Positions 8,837 through 19,400 of a DNA stretch of 31,465 bases are shown here, piece by piece. The notes under the pieces were generated by a model, which worked only from the letters and a program-made list of their open reading frames with translations, was not told the origin of the DNA and made no database searches. Every line of letters begins with the position of its first letter. Position 1 is the first letter of the stretch. The DNA is taken from the NCBI GenBank assembly GCA_000436695.1, contig HF992655.1, positions 4,117 to 35,581 on the forward strand, read 5' to 3'. The position numbers and the translations under genes are program-made. Source of the stretch: Prevotella sp. CAG:1185. Lineage in GTDB: Bacteria; Bacteroidota; Bacteroidia; Bacteroidales; Bacteroidaceae.

Positions 8837-8894
8837 AACATTGTGGTTGCAGATATAGTATAACATAACATAACTATCCTGCAACCACAATGTT
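8837..8894 (-). terminator. Long stem-loop, probable (bidirectional) terminator between convergent genes
   Basis: AACATTGTGGTTGCAG at 8837-8852 is a perfect 16-nt inverted complement of 8879-8894. An inner ATAGT/ACTAT adds five pairs around a 13-nt loop containing ATAAC repeats. On the minus strand the stem is followed by TTTTATTAT, as expected for a terminator of the hydrolase operon that ends at 9012. It could also stop lptD transcription. The rest of the 8490-9011 gap is AT-rich, and I see no gene in it. Confidence 0.6.
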
Positions 8895-9011
8895 ATCGTT
8901 GTCTTATTTGTTTCAGAGATACGAAAAATCTTTTCTGCCTACAAACTTTTTTATATAAAGATTATAATTGTTCGGCCATGTTTATATGGCCTAATGTGTT
9001 TTGGTTATGCT

Positions 9012-10421
9012 TTATTCGTCCCAATTGTCTGTGCGGAACGAACTTACGGGCAGGCCGTCGCAGAACAGGTCGCCGTCGGCCCAGTCTTTGAAGGCATATC
9101 TTACGGCCACAGGCTTCTTCACCGAGTCGCTCTTTACATACATTTTGCTGCGCTCTATCCATGCCTTGGCGGGATGGAATACATGGTCTTCGCCTGCCAC
9201 TTCAAACAGATCGCTCTTCAGTCCGTTGCGTCCGTATATCCACATTTTGGCGCGGTTGAACGTAACTACGGCCGTGTCGTTCTTGAACGTTACGTCCTTA
9301 TAGTATGCACTTTCGGCTGTCAGTCCCTCAATACCGTAAGTCTTGCTCAGTGCTAGCAGTGCGAGGCGCATGCCGGCAAGGTTCTTCTTGCGTGGATGTA
9401 TGCCGTATTCAAGTCCGGCATCCATAAGCACAGCCATGCCGCAGTTGGTGTTCATCAGTTCTGCCTTTGCCTGCTGTTCGCGCAGCAGGGCGCTGTTTAT
9501 GGTATAGTTGATCAGTTTATAGTCGTAAGGAGCAATCTGGCAGTAGTAGAATGGGAATTCGCCCTGTCCCCACTGTGAGCGCCAGCCTTTAATCATTGCC
9601 GTCATCATGTCGGCGTAAGTCTGGTAACGTGTAACGTTGTCTTCGCCCTGATACCATATCACTCCGCGCATTGTGTAGCCTATGAGCGGATGAAGCATGC
9701 CGTTGTATAGCACTGTCGGTGTGCGGTTCTTCGACTTTATGTCTTCAGGCGATGCCGGAATCTTGGCATCGGGAAAAGCCTTCAGCCAGTCGGCTGTCAT
9801 CCATGCCTCGCAGGCAGAGCCGCCCCAAGCCGCAACGATAAGTCCTACGGGCACGTTGAGAGCCTGACGCAGTTCGCGGCCGAAGTAGTAGGCCGTTGCG
9901 CTAAACTCGCGTACTGATGCCGGACAGGCCTCTTTCCATGAGCCGCTTACAGTGTCTACAGGACTGAATTTGCTGTTGCGCTTCACTGTAAACAGTCGCA
10001 GGTTGCTGTCGTTGCTGTGCAGTATGTCCTCAACGGCGTTTTCTACAGGCTGGTTCTTAAAGCCTTTCATAGGCATCTCCATGTTGCTCTGTCCCGAGCA
10101 TATCCACACTTCGCCTATAAGGATATTGTTCAGAACGGTCTTCTCGCCGTCGCTCAGTGTGATAGAGTAGGGACCGCCAGCCTCGGGCGTGCTTACAGAT
10201 GTTTTCCATTTGCCGTTGCTGTCTGCCTTCACTGAATATGTCTTCTTGTTCCACGACGTAGTGATTTTCACTGTGGCCGATGCCTTTGCCTCTCCCCACA
10301 GGTTAGCGTTAGTCTCACGCTGCATCACCATTCCGTCTGCGAACATCTTTGGTAGCGTAACCTTCGCGCTGATGCCAGTAGCGGCAAATACGGCGCCAAG
10401 AATTAATGCAAGTCTTTTCAT
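9012..10421 (-). CDS. Exported SGNH-type carbohydrate acetylesterase (sialate O-acetylesterase family)
   Basis: The 469-residue protein has a signal peptide (MKRLALILGAVFAATGISA). A beta-sandwich-like N-terminal region (LPKMFADGMVMQRETNANLW) precedes an SGNH hydrolase domain. Catalytic Ser112 lies in GQSNMEMP, the oxyanion segment is NGMLHPLIGYTMRGVIWYQG at ~240-259, and the Asp/His pair is D334 and H342 (GIHPRKKN). These are hallmarks of the family annotated as sialate O-acetylesterase. Many members in polysaccharide loci remove acetyl groups from plant glycans rather than from sialic acid. It is the last gene of the cluster, 34 nt after the GH106 gene. In this context deacetylation of acetylated RG-II side-chain sugars (chain B carries O-acetyl groups) is the most sensible inference, but the sequence does not prove a substrate. 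Confidence 0.88.
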   Translation of the reverse strand: MKRLALILGAVFAATGISAKVTLPKMFADGMVMQRETNANLWGEAKASATVKITTSWNKKTYSVKADSNGKWKTSVSTPEAGGPYSITLSDGEKTVLNNILIGEVWICSGQSNMEMPMKGFKNQPVENAVEDILHSNDSNLRLFTVKRNSKFSPVDTVSGSWKEACPASVREFSATAYYFGRELRQALNVPVGLIVAAWGGSACEAWMTADWLKAFPDAKIPASPEDIKSKNRTPTVLYNGMLHPLIGYTMRGVIWYQGEDNVTRYQTYADMMTAMIKGWRSQWGQGEFPFYYCQIAPYDYKLINYTINSALLREQQAKAELMNTNCGMAVLMDAGLEYGIHPRKKNLAGMRLALLALSKTYGIEGLTAESAYYKDVTFKNDTAVVTFNRAKMWIYGRNGLKSDLFEVAGEDHVFHPAKAWIERSKMYVKSDSVKKPVAVRYAFKDWADGDLFCDGLPVSSFRTDNWDE

Positions 10422-10455
10422 GTAGTATATATTTTTAATTTTTACTTTTTAATTC

Positions 10456-13400
10456 TTAATTTTTAATCACCACCGGTCCCAGCAGTCCTGCCGGCAGCAG
10501 TTCCTTGCTTGCGCGGCGGTATTTGCCGTTAGTCCAAATGCCTTCAAACGGCGGAGTGCCCTGGTCGTTGCCCTGCAAGGCGTTTGCCCATGTGTTCACT
10601 ACAACTATTTTCAGCTCGTTCTTGCCCTTCTTCACTGCCTGTGTTATGTCAACGTTGTACGGCGGCATCCATGCCGTGCCGCACATCTTGTCGTTTACAT
10701 ACACTGTGGCAATGTCGGCCACCTCGCCAAGGTCGATGAATACGCGGCCCTCAGACTTGCCCTTATACTTGAATGTTGTTTCGTATGTGGCGTGTCCCGA
10801 GTAGAATTTTACGCTTTGGTCGTCGGCCTTGCTCCAGTCGAAGAGCTTTTCCGTTGTTACCTGTTTACCGGTTTTTTCAAACTTCACGGTCCATTTGTTG
10901 TCGTCAAGGCTGATTGCCGTGTCATATTTGCTCATGTCAGGCATGTCTTCGGCATCAATTTTCTGGTCGGTCAGTACAACAAAGAGCGATTCTCCGGCAG
11001 TCAGTGTAAACTCGTTTTGTGCATTATACACTTTGCCTGTCATCGGGTCGGCAATATATTTGTTGGCTCTTACGGCTCTGAACTCAGGCACAAAGGTTAT
11101 AGTGCTGTCGCTTTGATTGCTGAGAAAATAGATGTCGGCATCGTCAGCATGGCGATGAACATAGTCGATACCTTCAGGCAGCGTGATGTCGCGCTTGATG
11201 CCTATTGATGAAAGATCGCTCTGTGTCCACGGCTCACGTATCACGCGTGCGCCTTTAGCCTCGAGCGAGTCTATCACGTTCCAGCATGTAACGATGCGGT
11301 CGGGGTTCATCTTGTGTGCTTGTGGAATAACGAGTGCGCCGTATTTTGTACCGCCTTCTGTTACAATCATGCCGTTCTCAACGCGGGCTTTTGTCAGCAC
11401 ATCATGGTTGAACGAGTCATAGCGGTAGCCTCTCAGCGGATTTGTCCATGCGTCGGCCTTGGTCATGTTGGCCGTGTGTGTAACTCCTACGGGACTTACT
11501 TCGAGCGGCTGACCAACGTTTGACAGTCTGGCTTTTTCGCGCTGAATGTCTTTCTCGCTGAAAAGTCCGGGCAGCGAACTTACAAGACGTTCAGGCAGCA
11601 ATGCTCTTCTTGGTGTCTCATCGCCTGTGTATACTGCAATGTCTGCCACGTTGCTGCCATATTGCAACAGCGCCTGACAGCGCTTTATGTAGTCGGTGAA
11701 GGCAGGCATCTCGCGCCACCATGTGTTGTCGCGCTGAAAGAATGTGCCTATGCCGTCGAGCGTCATGCCCGGTGCGCGGTCTGTCCATGGGTTGTGAGTG
11801 TTCACATGGAACACAATGCTGTTTATTCCGAGACAGTAGTTGCGGTCGAGCAGCGGTTTCAGCAGGGCGAAATCCTCATCCCATGTGCCCCTTACTTCTG
11901 TGAAACCTTCGGCCTGTATGATGTTCTTTCCATATATATGCGCTCCGCTTACGGCGTCGAGCATGTCGTTAGGTTTGTCGTGAGTAGGACTGTTGAGCCA
12001 GAACTCGCCCATCGGATAGTCGGCGTGCTGATAGTGCAGCATGCCGTCGCTCACCATTGTAGGCGAAACACATTCGGCAGAAAGAGTGCATCCGTATTTC
12101 TTTCCGAGCTTTTCAACCTCGTCAAAGAACACGTCGTTGATAAGTTCGGCAATGGTAAGGCGTATGTCGCGTAGTACAGAGTCCGACTTGTCAGAAGACT
12201 CCATCGGCACTCCGGCATAGAGCGGAAGCCATGGCATGAGGTCGTATCCGCGGCGGCGCTTAAATTCATCAGCGAAGTTGCTGCTCCAGTTTTGGCTGCC
12301 GCACTCCCAACTGTCAACGTGCAGACGTGTCAGCACACGCTTTACTACATCTTTGGGAGCATGGTTGTATATGGCGCCAAACCAATTGTCAAACTGCTTG
12401 TTTATTGCCTCGCGCGAGAACTTGTCGCACTCCAGTCCGCGTCCTCCGCCGCCGGTGGCATTGGTGTGTCCTGTCGATGTATGACCAATTCTTAATATGT
12501 GCCATTTGCCTTTCGGAAGTTTTATGGTTACAGCTTTACCTGTTTGATTAGATGAGATAAACTTGTCCGAAAGGTTTATCATTTCGCTTAAAGGCACGCA
12601 TTCGTTGTCAGCAACTGGGAACTTCTTTGACACGCGCCACACCTTGCCCGACTTGCCTTCATATCCGTCAACTACGGGTTCTGAGCCAAGCACGATGCCT
12701 GCAATCTTAAGGTTGGGCTTCCATTTTGCCGCATCCATGTCTTCCGAACCAGGGTCGCTGCCTTCGGGAGTCCAGTGGAATTTAAAGAAACGTGCCGTTG
12801 TGGCAGGTATTGCATAAGTGGCATAAGCGTCAGTGTTTTGCCATCCTTGTCTTGCCGGACTTATTTCTCTCACGAATTTATAGTCTTTTCCGTTGTCAGA
12901 GGCATACACTTTGAAGCGGTGGGCCTGATAGTTGTTGCCTCCAGTAACTATTTCAACGCTGCGCAGGGTGTAGGGTTTGTCGTAAGACATGATGATGTCG
13001 CACGGCTCTGAAGAGCGGAACGGGAATGTTACTGAAGCCTTTGGCTTGCAGTTGTCGGCATATTCGGCTGGATATGCGTATACGGCAATGTCCTCATAAT
13101 AGTCTTTGTATGCTTTAGGCTGCGACAAAGTGAGGCTTTGCTTGCCGCCCGACACAATGGTGTCAGACCAGACTATGCGCTGCATCGACTCTGCCGGACT
13201 GATCCATGGACCGCCGCCGAGGGCGAAACCGTCAGAGAAGTGTATGCCCATCTGCAGTTTCAGACTGTCTGCCGTGCGGAATACTGTGTCCATACGCTTC
13301 CACCATTCGGGCGAGAGCTGGCGTGCCGTGCCGTTATATCCCTTGCCGTCCGTCGTGTCTTTAATCGGCATCAGATAGAAGCCGGCTATTCCGGCGTCGT

Positions 13401-13602
13401 GCATAGCCTCAAGGTCTAACTTTATGCCTTCGTCGCTTACGCAGCCGTACATCCAGTACCAGAAAGTCCAGGGATAAGTTTCTGTGGCAGGGGCCATGAA
13501 ACGTTTATACCATTCAGGAGCGGACTCCTGAATGGCTTTATGTGAGAATGCGTTTGCGCAAGTGGCGAACGCGAGTATTATCGAAAAGAGTTTTTTCATC
13601 AT
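10456..13602 (-). CDS. GH106 alpha-L-rhamnosidase, exported
   Basis: The 1048-residue protein starts with a signal peptide (MMKKLFSIILAFATCANA). The GH106 N-terminal signature is present (PWTFWYWMYGCVSDEGIKLD, then EAMHDAGIAGFYLMPI). The TIM-barrel region carries DSWECGSQNW (E433), SAECVSPTMVSDG (E510), QAEGFTEVRGTWDEDF (E565) and FHVNTHNPW. The C-terminus is a galactose-binding-like sandwich (VYVNDKMCGTAWMPPYNVDI). E433 and E565 are 132 residues apart, the same spacing as the catalytic glutamates I recall for the B. thetaiotaomicron RG-II enzyme BT0986 (Glu461/Glu593). The enzyme should release alpha-L-rhamnose from RG-II side chains in the periplasm. Its start overlaps the upstream stop codon by one base (TAATG), so it is translationally coupled to the GH2 gene. 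Family call is strong; the exact linkage is inferred. Confidence 0.9.
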   Translation of the reverse strand: MMKKLFSIILAFATCANAFSHKAIQESAPEWYKRFMAPATETYPWTFWYWMYGCVSDEGIKLDLEAMHDAGIAGFYLMPIKDTTDGKGYNGTARQLSPEWWKRMDTVFRTADSLKLQMGIHFSDGFALGGGPWISPAESMQRIVWSDTIVSGGKQSLTLSQPKAYKDYYEDIAVYAYPAEYADNCKPKASVTFPFRSSEPCDIIMSYDKPYTLRSVEIVTGGNNYQAHRFKVYASDNGKDYKFVREISPARQGWQNTDAYATYAIPATTARFFKFHWTPEGSDPGSEDMDAAKWKPNLKIAGIVLGSEPVVDGYEGKSGKVWRVSKKFPVADNECVPLSEMINLSDKFISSNQTGKAVTIKLPKGKWHILRIGHTSTGHTNATGGGGRGLECDKFSREAINKQFDNWFGAIYNHAPKDVVKRVLTRLHVDSWECGSQNWSSNFADEFKRRRGYDLMPWLPLYAGVPMESSDKSDSVLRDIRLTIAELINDVFFDEVEKLGKKYGCTLSAECVSPTMVSDGMLHYQHADYPMGEFWLNSPTHDKPNDMLDAVSGAHIYGKNIIQAEGFTEVRGTWDEDFALLKPLLDRNYCLGINSIVFHVNTHNPWTDRAPGMTLDGIGTFFQRDNTWWREMPAFTDYIKRCQALLQYGSNVADIAVYTGDETPRRALLPERLVSSLPGLFSEKDIQREKARLSNVGQPLEVSPVGVTHTANMTKADAWTNPLRGYRYDSFNHDVLTKARVENGMIVTEGGTKYGALVIPQAHKMNPDRIVTCWNVIDSLEAKGARVIREPWTQSDLSSIGIKRDITLPEGIDYVHRHADDADIYFLSNQSDSTITFVPEFRAVRANKYIADPMTGKVYNAQNEFTLTAGESLFVVLTDQKIDAEDMPDMSKYDTAISLDDNKWTVKFEKTGKQVTTEKLFDWSKADDQSVKFYSGHATYETTFKYKGKSEGRVFIDLGEVADIATVYVNDKMCGTAWMPPYNVDITQAVKKGKNELKIVVVNTWANALQGNDQGTPPFEGIWTNGKYRRASKELLPAGLLGPVVIKN

Positions 13603-16412
13603 TATTCAAAGTGTAAGGTTACTTCTCCGGTGTAACTTCCGTGTGCCCATACCGGCTGTGCCGAAGGACCGTTTAGGTCTGTGGTGTTCACCTTGTTTCT
13701 TACTGCCGGTATCACTTGCATCATGCTTATGCCTGTTTCGGGCAGTGTGTATAGCAGTTGGTAGCGTCCGTCGCGCGGCTGATACACTCCTACATATTCC
13801 TTGTCTGTGCCAGGCTGCAGGGTTATTGTGCCGTTCTTGGTCTTCAGCTTCATCCATTGCACTCCGGCAAAGTAGCCTTTAAATTCGGGATAAGTGAAGC
13901 TTTCGCCCGGAACGGGGTCGTTGTATTCGTTGCTCCATATTCCAAGCTGCGGACCATGCAGTCTGTTTTTCCATACACGGTAAGGACCGTGGCCGAGCCA
14001 TTGCTTGCTCAGTACGTCAGACTCAGGCAAATTGAACATTACGCCCATAAGGTCGACAACACCGTTGAAGTTGTATGTATAGACAAGACGTACCCCTCCG
14101 TCGGGTGCAATGCGCCATTCTGCCTTCTGAAGTGAGCCGAGTTTGTAGTCGGCAGTTACTATCAGAGTGTCGTTCTGTCCGTCTTTACAGCTCAGTCCGG
14201 CAAATGTTCCCTGGTCTTCATAGGCGGTGTAGGTGGTCTTCTTCTTCTCAGCTTCAGGGTCGTCGTGGTTATAGAACTGGTCGAATGAGCGGTCGGCGCG
14301 GCGATAAGCAAAGAATTTAGGACCACCGTTGAACTTATATTCGCCTTTGCTGGTAGTTACGCTGCTCAGTGTTCCGTCAGTCTTTGAGAACGTGTAAGTA
14401 ACGTTTCCTGCCTTCACCGTGTTGTCTGTCATCACAGGTTTGCCGCCCTTTGTTGCCTTTATCTGCAGTTTGTCTGCATCTTTCAGCTTGAACACCCATG
14501 TGTAAAGCTCCTCACCATACTGGTCGGTTGCCTTTATGCTAAGTGCATCTGCATTGTCGGGAGCAGCCGGAATCTTTATTTCGCCCTTGCTGTCGGCTGT
14601 TATGTCGGCGCCGTTTACCGTGCCATTCTTGATTGTCTTGGTTTCGGCTCCGTCGTATTTTACGTAAGAATAATCAAACTTGCAGCCCTTGAGCGACAGG
14701 AAGTTGTATCTGTTCTCAACGTTGAGAGTGCCGTTGAAGTGGTCCGGCATTGACACCTGAACAGGGCACCATATCTGTTTCACAGTGTAGTAGCTGCCTT
14801 CCTTCTCGCGGTGAGGACCAACTATGCCGTCGGCTCCGTAGTTGCCCACGTTGTCAATCATGCCGTTCATGTCGGTTCTTACAACGCCCTCATCGACCAG
14901 TGCCCATATAAATCCTCCGGCACATCTCGGCCATGAGCGCATCAGTTCCCAATAGTCATACAGTCCGGCACCTGCTCCGCCGTCGTAAAGGGCATGCAGA
15001 AACTCTGTAGGCATGAATATTTCGGGCTTGCGCATATACTCTTCGCTCTCGCCGTAAGAGCGGTAGTGCATGGTCTCGTAGCCGCTGAAGTTGCCCTGCG
15101 GATGCAGCACCGGGCGCTTCTGAATGTCCCATTTGTGAAACTCGCCGTCAAGTTCGGTGTTCCATCCCTTCTCGTTTCCGTTGCTCCACCATATTATTGA
15201 AGGATGATTAACGTCGCGTGTAACCATCTCACGGATAAGTTTTTGTCCGTTGATTGTTTCGTGATGACCATGCCATCCGCTTAGTTCGTCCATCACGTAG
15301 AGGCCAAGACTGTCGCAGGCATCATAAAACTCAGGATCGGCAGGATAGTGAGAAAGGCGCACGGCATTCATGTTCATCGATTTTATGAGTTTCACGTCGT
15401 CGATGTTTCTCTGCTTAGTTAGCGTGCGTCCCGTCTCCGGCCAGAAACTGTGACGGTTCACGCCGCGTATGTTCACCTTCTTTCCGTTTATATAAAGTCC
15501 GTCGCCGGCTCTTGTCTCTATTGTGCGGAAACCGAATTTGTCCTGTTCAATGTGCATTGTCTTGCCGTCTTTGTCAATCAGCGAAAAGCTGACATTATAG
15601 CGGTTTGGCGTTTCTGCTGTCCACAGCTTAGGATTCTTCACGCTGAATGAAACGTTGGCTTCGTTGCTTCCTGTTCTGACGGCTGTGGTGTTTTCTGCCA
15701 CTTTCTTACCGCTCATGTCGCTGATAGTGGTCTTCACTTTTGCTCCTTCGAGCGTGTGGTTAAGCAGCACATAGGCATTAAATGTGCCGTCGGCTTCGGC
15801 ATCTATGGCCGTGCGCTCAATGTTGATGGCGGGCTTGCACACAATGAACACAGGGCGAAAGATGCCTCCGAAGTTCCAGTAGTCGGCACGGCGCTCGGCA
15901 AGATTCACTCCGGCGTTGGTGCTCTCCTTGCTCACCGTAACCTCAAGCAGATTTTTCTTCTTGCCGAAGAACACGCGGTCGCTCACATCATAAGTTATTC
16001 GATAGAATGCTCCCTGATGCACAGGACCTGCCTTTCGCTTGTTGATCTTTACCTCGGTGTCGGTCATTGAAGCCTCAAACACGAGGTCGATATGATGGTT
16101 TGCCCATTCTTCAGGCAGTGTGAATTCATATTTGTACATGCCTTTCTCGTCGGCAATTCCGTCGGGGAAAGCCTTACCGTAGAACTTCATGCCATACTGA
16201 TATGTGCCGAATCCCTGAAGTTCCCAGCATGAAGGGACACCAATCTTTGTCCATTTGCCGGAGTTGTTGCCGTCGGTGCAGAAGAAATCCCACTGCACCA
16301 TGTCGTCACTTCCGTGTCCGCTCAGATACTGGCGTTGTGTATAGACGCTGTTTTGGCCCATTGATGTCATGGCCGCAACCAGCGAGAGTACTGAAATAAA
16401 AATCTTTTTCAT
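13602..16412 (-). CDS. GH2 exo-beta-glycosidase (galactosidase/uronidase type), exported
   Basis: The 936-residue protein has a signal peptide (MKKIFISVLSLVAAMTSMG) and classical GH2 organisation. The sugar-binding jelly roll spans ~20-195, an Ig-like domain ~196-300, and the TIM barrel starts at INGKKVNIRGVNRHSFWPET (~308). The acid/base is E414 in WWSNGNEKGW and the nucleophile is E470 in FMPTEFLHA. C-terminal sandwich domains contain GHGPYRVWKNR, reminiscent of the LacZ small-chain domain. It belongs with the Bacteroides GH2 enzymes of RG-II loci (BT0992/BT0993 type), which include beta-galactosidases and beta-galacturonidases; sequence reading cannot separate these. It follows the LacZ-like GH2 after 11 nt and overlaps the GH106 start by one base, so the three genes form one unit. 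The two GH2 proteins differ throughout and are not recent duplicates. Confidence 0.88.
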   Translation of the reverse strand: MKKIFISVLSLVAAMTSMGQNSVYTQRQYLSGHGSDDMVQWDFFCTDGNNSGKWTKIGVPSCWELQGFGTYQYGMKFYGKAFPDGIADEKGMYKYEFTLPEEWANHHIDLVFEASMTDTEVKINKRKAGPVHQGAFYRITYDVSDRVFFGKKKNLLEVTVSKESTNAGVNLAERRADYWNFGGIFRPVFIVCKPAINIERTAIDAEADGTFNAYVLLNHTLEGAKVKTTISDMSGKKVAENTTAVRTGSNEANVSFSVKNPKLWTAETPNRYNVSFSLIDKDGKTMHIEQDKFGFRTIETRAGDGLYINGKKVNIRGVNRHSFWPETGRTLTKQRNIDDVKLIKSMNMNAVRLSHYPADPEFYDACDSLGLYVMDELSGWHGHHETINGQKLIREMVTRDVNHPSIIWWSNGNEKGWNTELDGEFHKWDIQKRPVLHPQGNFSGYETMHYRSYGESEEYMRKPEIFMPTEFLHALYDGGAGAGLYDYWELMRSWPRCAGGFIWALVDEGVVRTDMNGMIDNVGNYGADGIVGPHREKEGSYYTVKQIWCPVQVSMPDHFNGTLNVENRYNFLSLKGCKFDYSYVKYDGAETKTIKNGTVNGADITADSKGEIKIPAAPDNADALSIKATDQYGEELYTWVFKLKDADKLQIKATKGGKPVMTDNTVKAGNVTYTFSKTDGTLSSVTTSKGEYKFNGGPKFFAYRRADRSFDQFYNHDDPEAEKKKTTYTAYEDQGTFAGLSCKDGQNDTLIVTADYKLGSLQKAEWRIAPDGGVRLVYTYNFNGVVDLMGVMFNLPESDVLSKQWLGHGPYRVWKNRLHGPQLGIWSNEYNDPVPGESFTYPEFKGYFAGVQWMKLKTKNGTITLQPGTDKEYVGVYQPRDGRYQLLYTLPETGISMMQVIPAVRNKVNTTDLNGPSAQPVWAHGSYTGEVTLHFE

Positions 16413-16423
16413 ATAATGTCTTA

Positions 16424-19400
16424 TTATTTAATCTTGGTGAAACGAAGGTGCAGCGAGTATGGCTGCTGCTTGATGGCATACTTTGTAAGCACGCCTGGAC
16501 CGCAACTGCTGTTGCCTAGTCCCATCACGGCTGCGTTGATGTTGAGATATACATTGTCTTCAACTTTCAGGTCGCAGTCGTGCGCTGTGTTATACAACTG
16601 CAAGTCAGAGTAGGGCAGGGCCGAGAAAGAGAATGGCTCACCGCTCTCTGTCGTAACCTTCCATCCGTTGCCCTTGCTGTCTGTCAGCATTAGTTCAGCC
16701 ACCTGCTCATGGTTTCCGCTGTCCTGCGGGCGCGGATAATGAACATACTGATTGTCTACAGTAGAGTTCCATCTGCCAATATATGCAGCTTCTAAGCGGT
16801 CTGGATATGTGTCCAGCAAGCCCATGCCATACCAGCTGATGTTTGTATATGACGCCGGCATAACAAAGGTGTTGCCCACGCATGGCAGCGGAGGCAGTTC
16901 TCCGTCGGGAGTATATGTAGCCTTAAAATCAACCGAGCCGTTGGCGTCTACTGTATAATTATAGTCGGTTCTGATTGAGCCTTTTAGATATTTGCAGGTG
17001 TAAGAGGCTGTTACGCTCACCGTTCCGTCGGCATTTCTCGTTGCCTTCACCGGCTCGTTTTCAACAATATCTGCAGAGTCGAGACGGTTCCTTTTCCAGT
17101 CTTTTGCAATCCAGTTGCCAAAGCCTTTGTCGTTGTCTGTCGGCGAACGGAAGAATCTTGGCTTTACATTTTCAATCCACAGCTTCGCAGCCTCAATGTC
17201 GGCATCCTTGTTTTTCTTGGGTTCATCTGCCTTAAAGGCTGTTGACAGTCTGTCGTTGAGTGCAAACTGTGCATGCATAATCTCATGTCCCGCCTTTGCC
17301 CAACTTGCGTCGTTTTTCAGCGTTACTCTTATGTTGAGGCGCACATCTGCATCGTCATCATATTTAATCTGAGGCAATGTAAAGTTTTTCAGTTCGCCTT
17401 TCTTCTTAATTTTTCCGTTCTCTGTGATGTTCCACACAAAGCAATAATTATCTAAATCTATATGTTCATCGCGCTTTATCACATTTATATGGTTGCCGTC
17501 AAGCGTCAGTTTCAATGGCGAATAAACCTGCTTTACCTCGTAATATTTAGGCGTTGTCTGCCTGTCGGACGACACAATGCCCTTAACGCAGAACGCACCG
17601 AGGTTAGGCGCGTCGCCGAAGTCGCCGCCGTATGCCACCATAGTCTTTCCGTCATCACGCTTCTTGAATATGCCTTCATCGGCCCATTCCCATATAAATC
17701 CGCCGAGCATGCGCGGATTGCTGTATATCTCGTCCCAATATTCCTTAAAGTTTCCGAGGGCGTTGCCCATAGCGTGGGCATATTCGCTCGTTACAACAGG
17801 GCGGTTGTCGCCTTTCTTTTCGGCAATGCTCAACAGCCGTTCCCAGCGTGCGTTCTCAGGGCGCTCCATGTTGTTGTCTTTCACACCGGGATTGAGATAT
17901 TCCTCCTGCACGCGCGGATAGAATCGGCTTATCACGTCAACCGTTGCCGGGTCGTTGCTGTCTAGTCCTTGTGCGCCTTCGTAATGTATGAAACGTGTGG
18001 GGTCATATTCTTTTATCCATGCACCCGTGGCAGCAAAGTTGGGACCCCAGCCCGACTCGTTGCCGAGCGACCAGAACACCACGCAAGGATAGTTGCGGTC
18101 GCGGATAACGAGGCGCTGTGTGCGGTCTATGAATGCCGCAGCCCACGAAGGCTCGCTCGCCAGCTTGCCGCGCAGTCCGTGTTCTTCAATGTCTGCCTCG
18201 TCCATGACGTATATTCCGTATTTGTCGCACAGCTCATACCATTGCGGATCGTTGGGATAATGGCATGTGCGCACGGCATTTATGTTGCATTGCTTCATCA
18301 GCATGATGTCCTGCAACATACGCTCATGTGTCATCACCTTGCCCGTTATTGGGTCCATCTCGTGGCGGTTTACGCCACGCAGACGCACCTGTTTGCCGTT
18401 GACAAGAAAGCGTCCGTCCTTTATCTCGAGCTTACGGAAACCTACTTTTGTCTCGGCGCGCTCAATGGTGTTGCCCGATTTGTCAACCAATGCCATTTTA
18501 AGCGTATATAAATAAGGTGTCTCAGCCGACCATTTATGCGGATTCTTTATGTCAGCCTTTAGCCATCCGTAGGCAGCATATCCTCGCTGCGGATTGCGCG
18601 CATTCATTATCTTTGCCTTGTTGTCGAGGTTGAGCATCGTGGCGGCATCCTCCTTCATGACGCTGTCGAGCACGGCTTTTCCGTCGGCGTCATACAGCTG
18701 TGCCTCGATGTGATAGTCCTCGCCGCGCTGGTTGCCTGTTACTTCAAGTTCGGGATGAACCACGAGTGTGGCATCGGTATAAGTGTCGTCGAGAATTGTG
18801 CGCACACCAAAGTCGCGTATGCGTATCTGTGGTGTGGCATAAAGATACACGCTGCGGTGTATGCCGCCGATGCGCCACATATCCTGATCTTCGAGATAGC
18901 TGCCGTCTGAATATTTCAGAACCTTCAGCGCTATGAGGTTAGTTCCGCCGTTGAGATAAGGCGTGAGCCTGAACTCTGCCGGCTCCATGCTTCCCTGTGA
19001 ATAGCCAACCTGCTTGCCGTTAACATAAATGTAGAACGCACTCGACACCGAACCGAAATGGATATACACCTCCTTGCCGCTCCATGATGCCGGAACTGTG
19101 AACGTGCGGCGATAGCAGCCTGTAGGGTTACGCTCTATGAACGAAGTGTATTTCTTCTTAGGTTCGCCCATAACATAAGGCGGATTAATCTTGAAAACGT
19201 AGCCCGAACTGCAATATATCGGTGTGCCGTAGCCGTTCATCTCCCAGTCGCCCGGTACAGGAAACAGCGTCCAACCGCTGTCGTTGAAATCGGTCTGATA
19301 AAAATTCTCCGGCTGCATGTCTGGTGTTCTGGTCCAGTTGAATTTCCATTGTCCGTCGAGCGTCATGGTCATATCGCCCGGTTGAGTCAGGTATGGCGTA

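Noticed and set aside
17462..18511. Plus-strand frames of 167 and 180 codons
   Set aside because: Antisense to the LacZ-like GH2 catalytic region, with no family motifs; the GH2 frame explains the openness.
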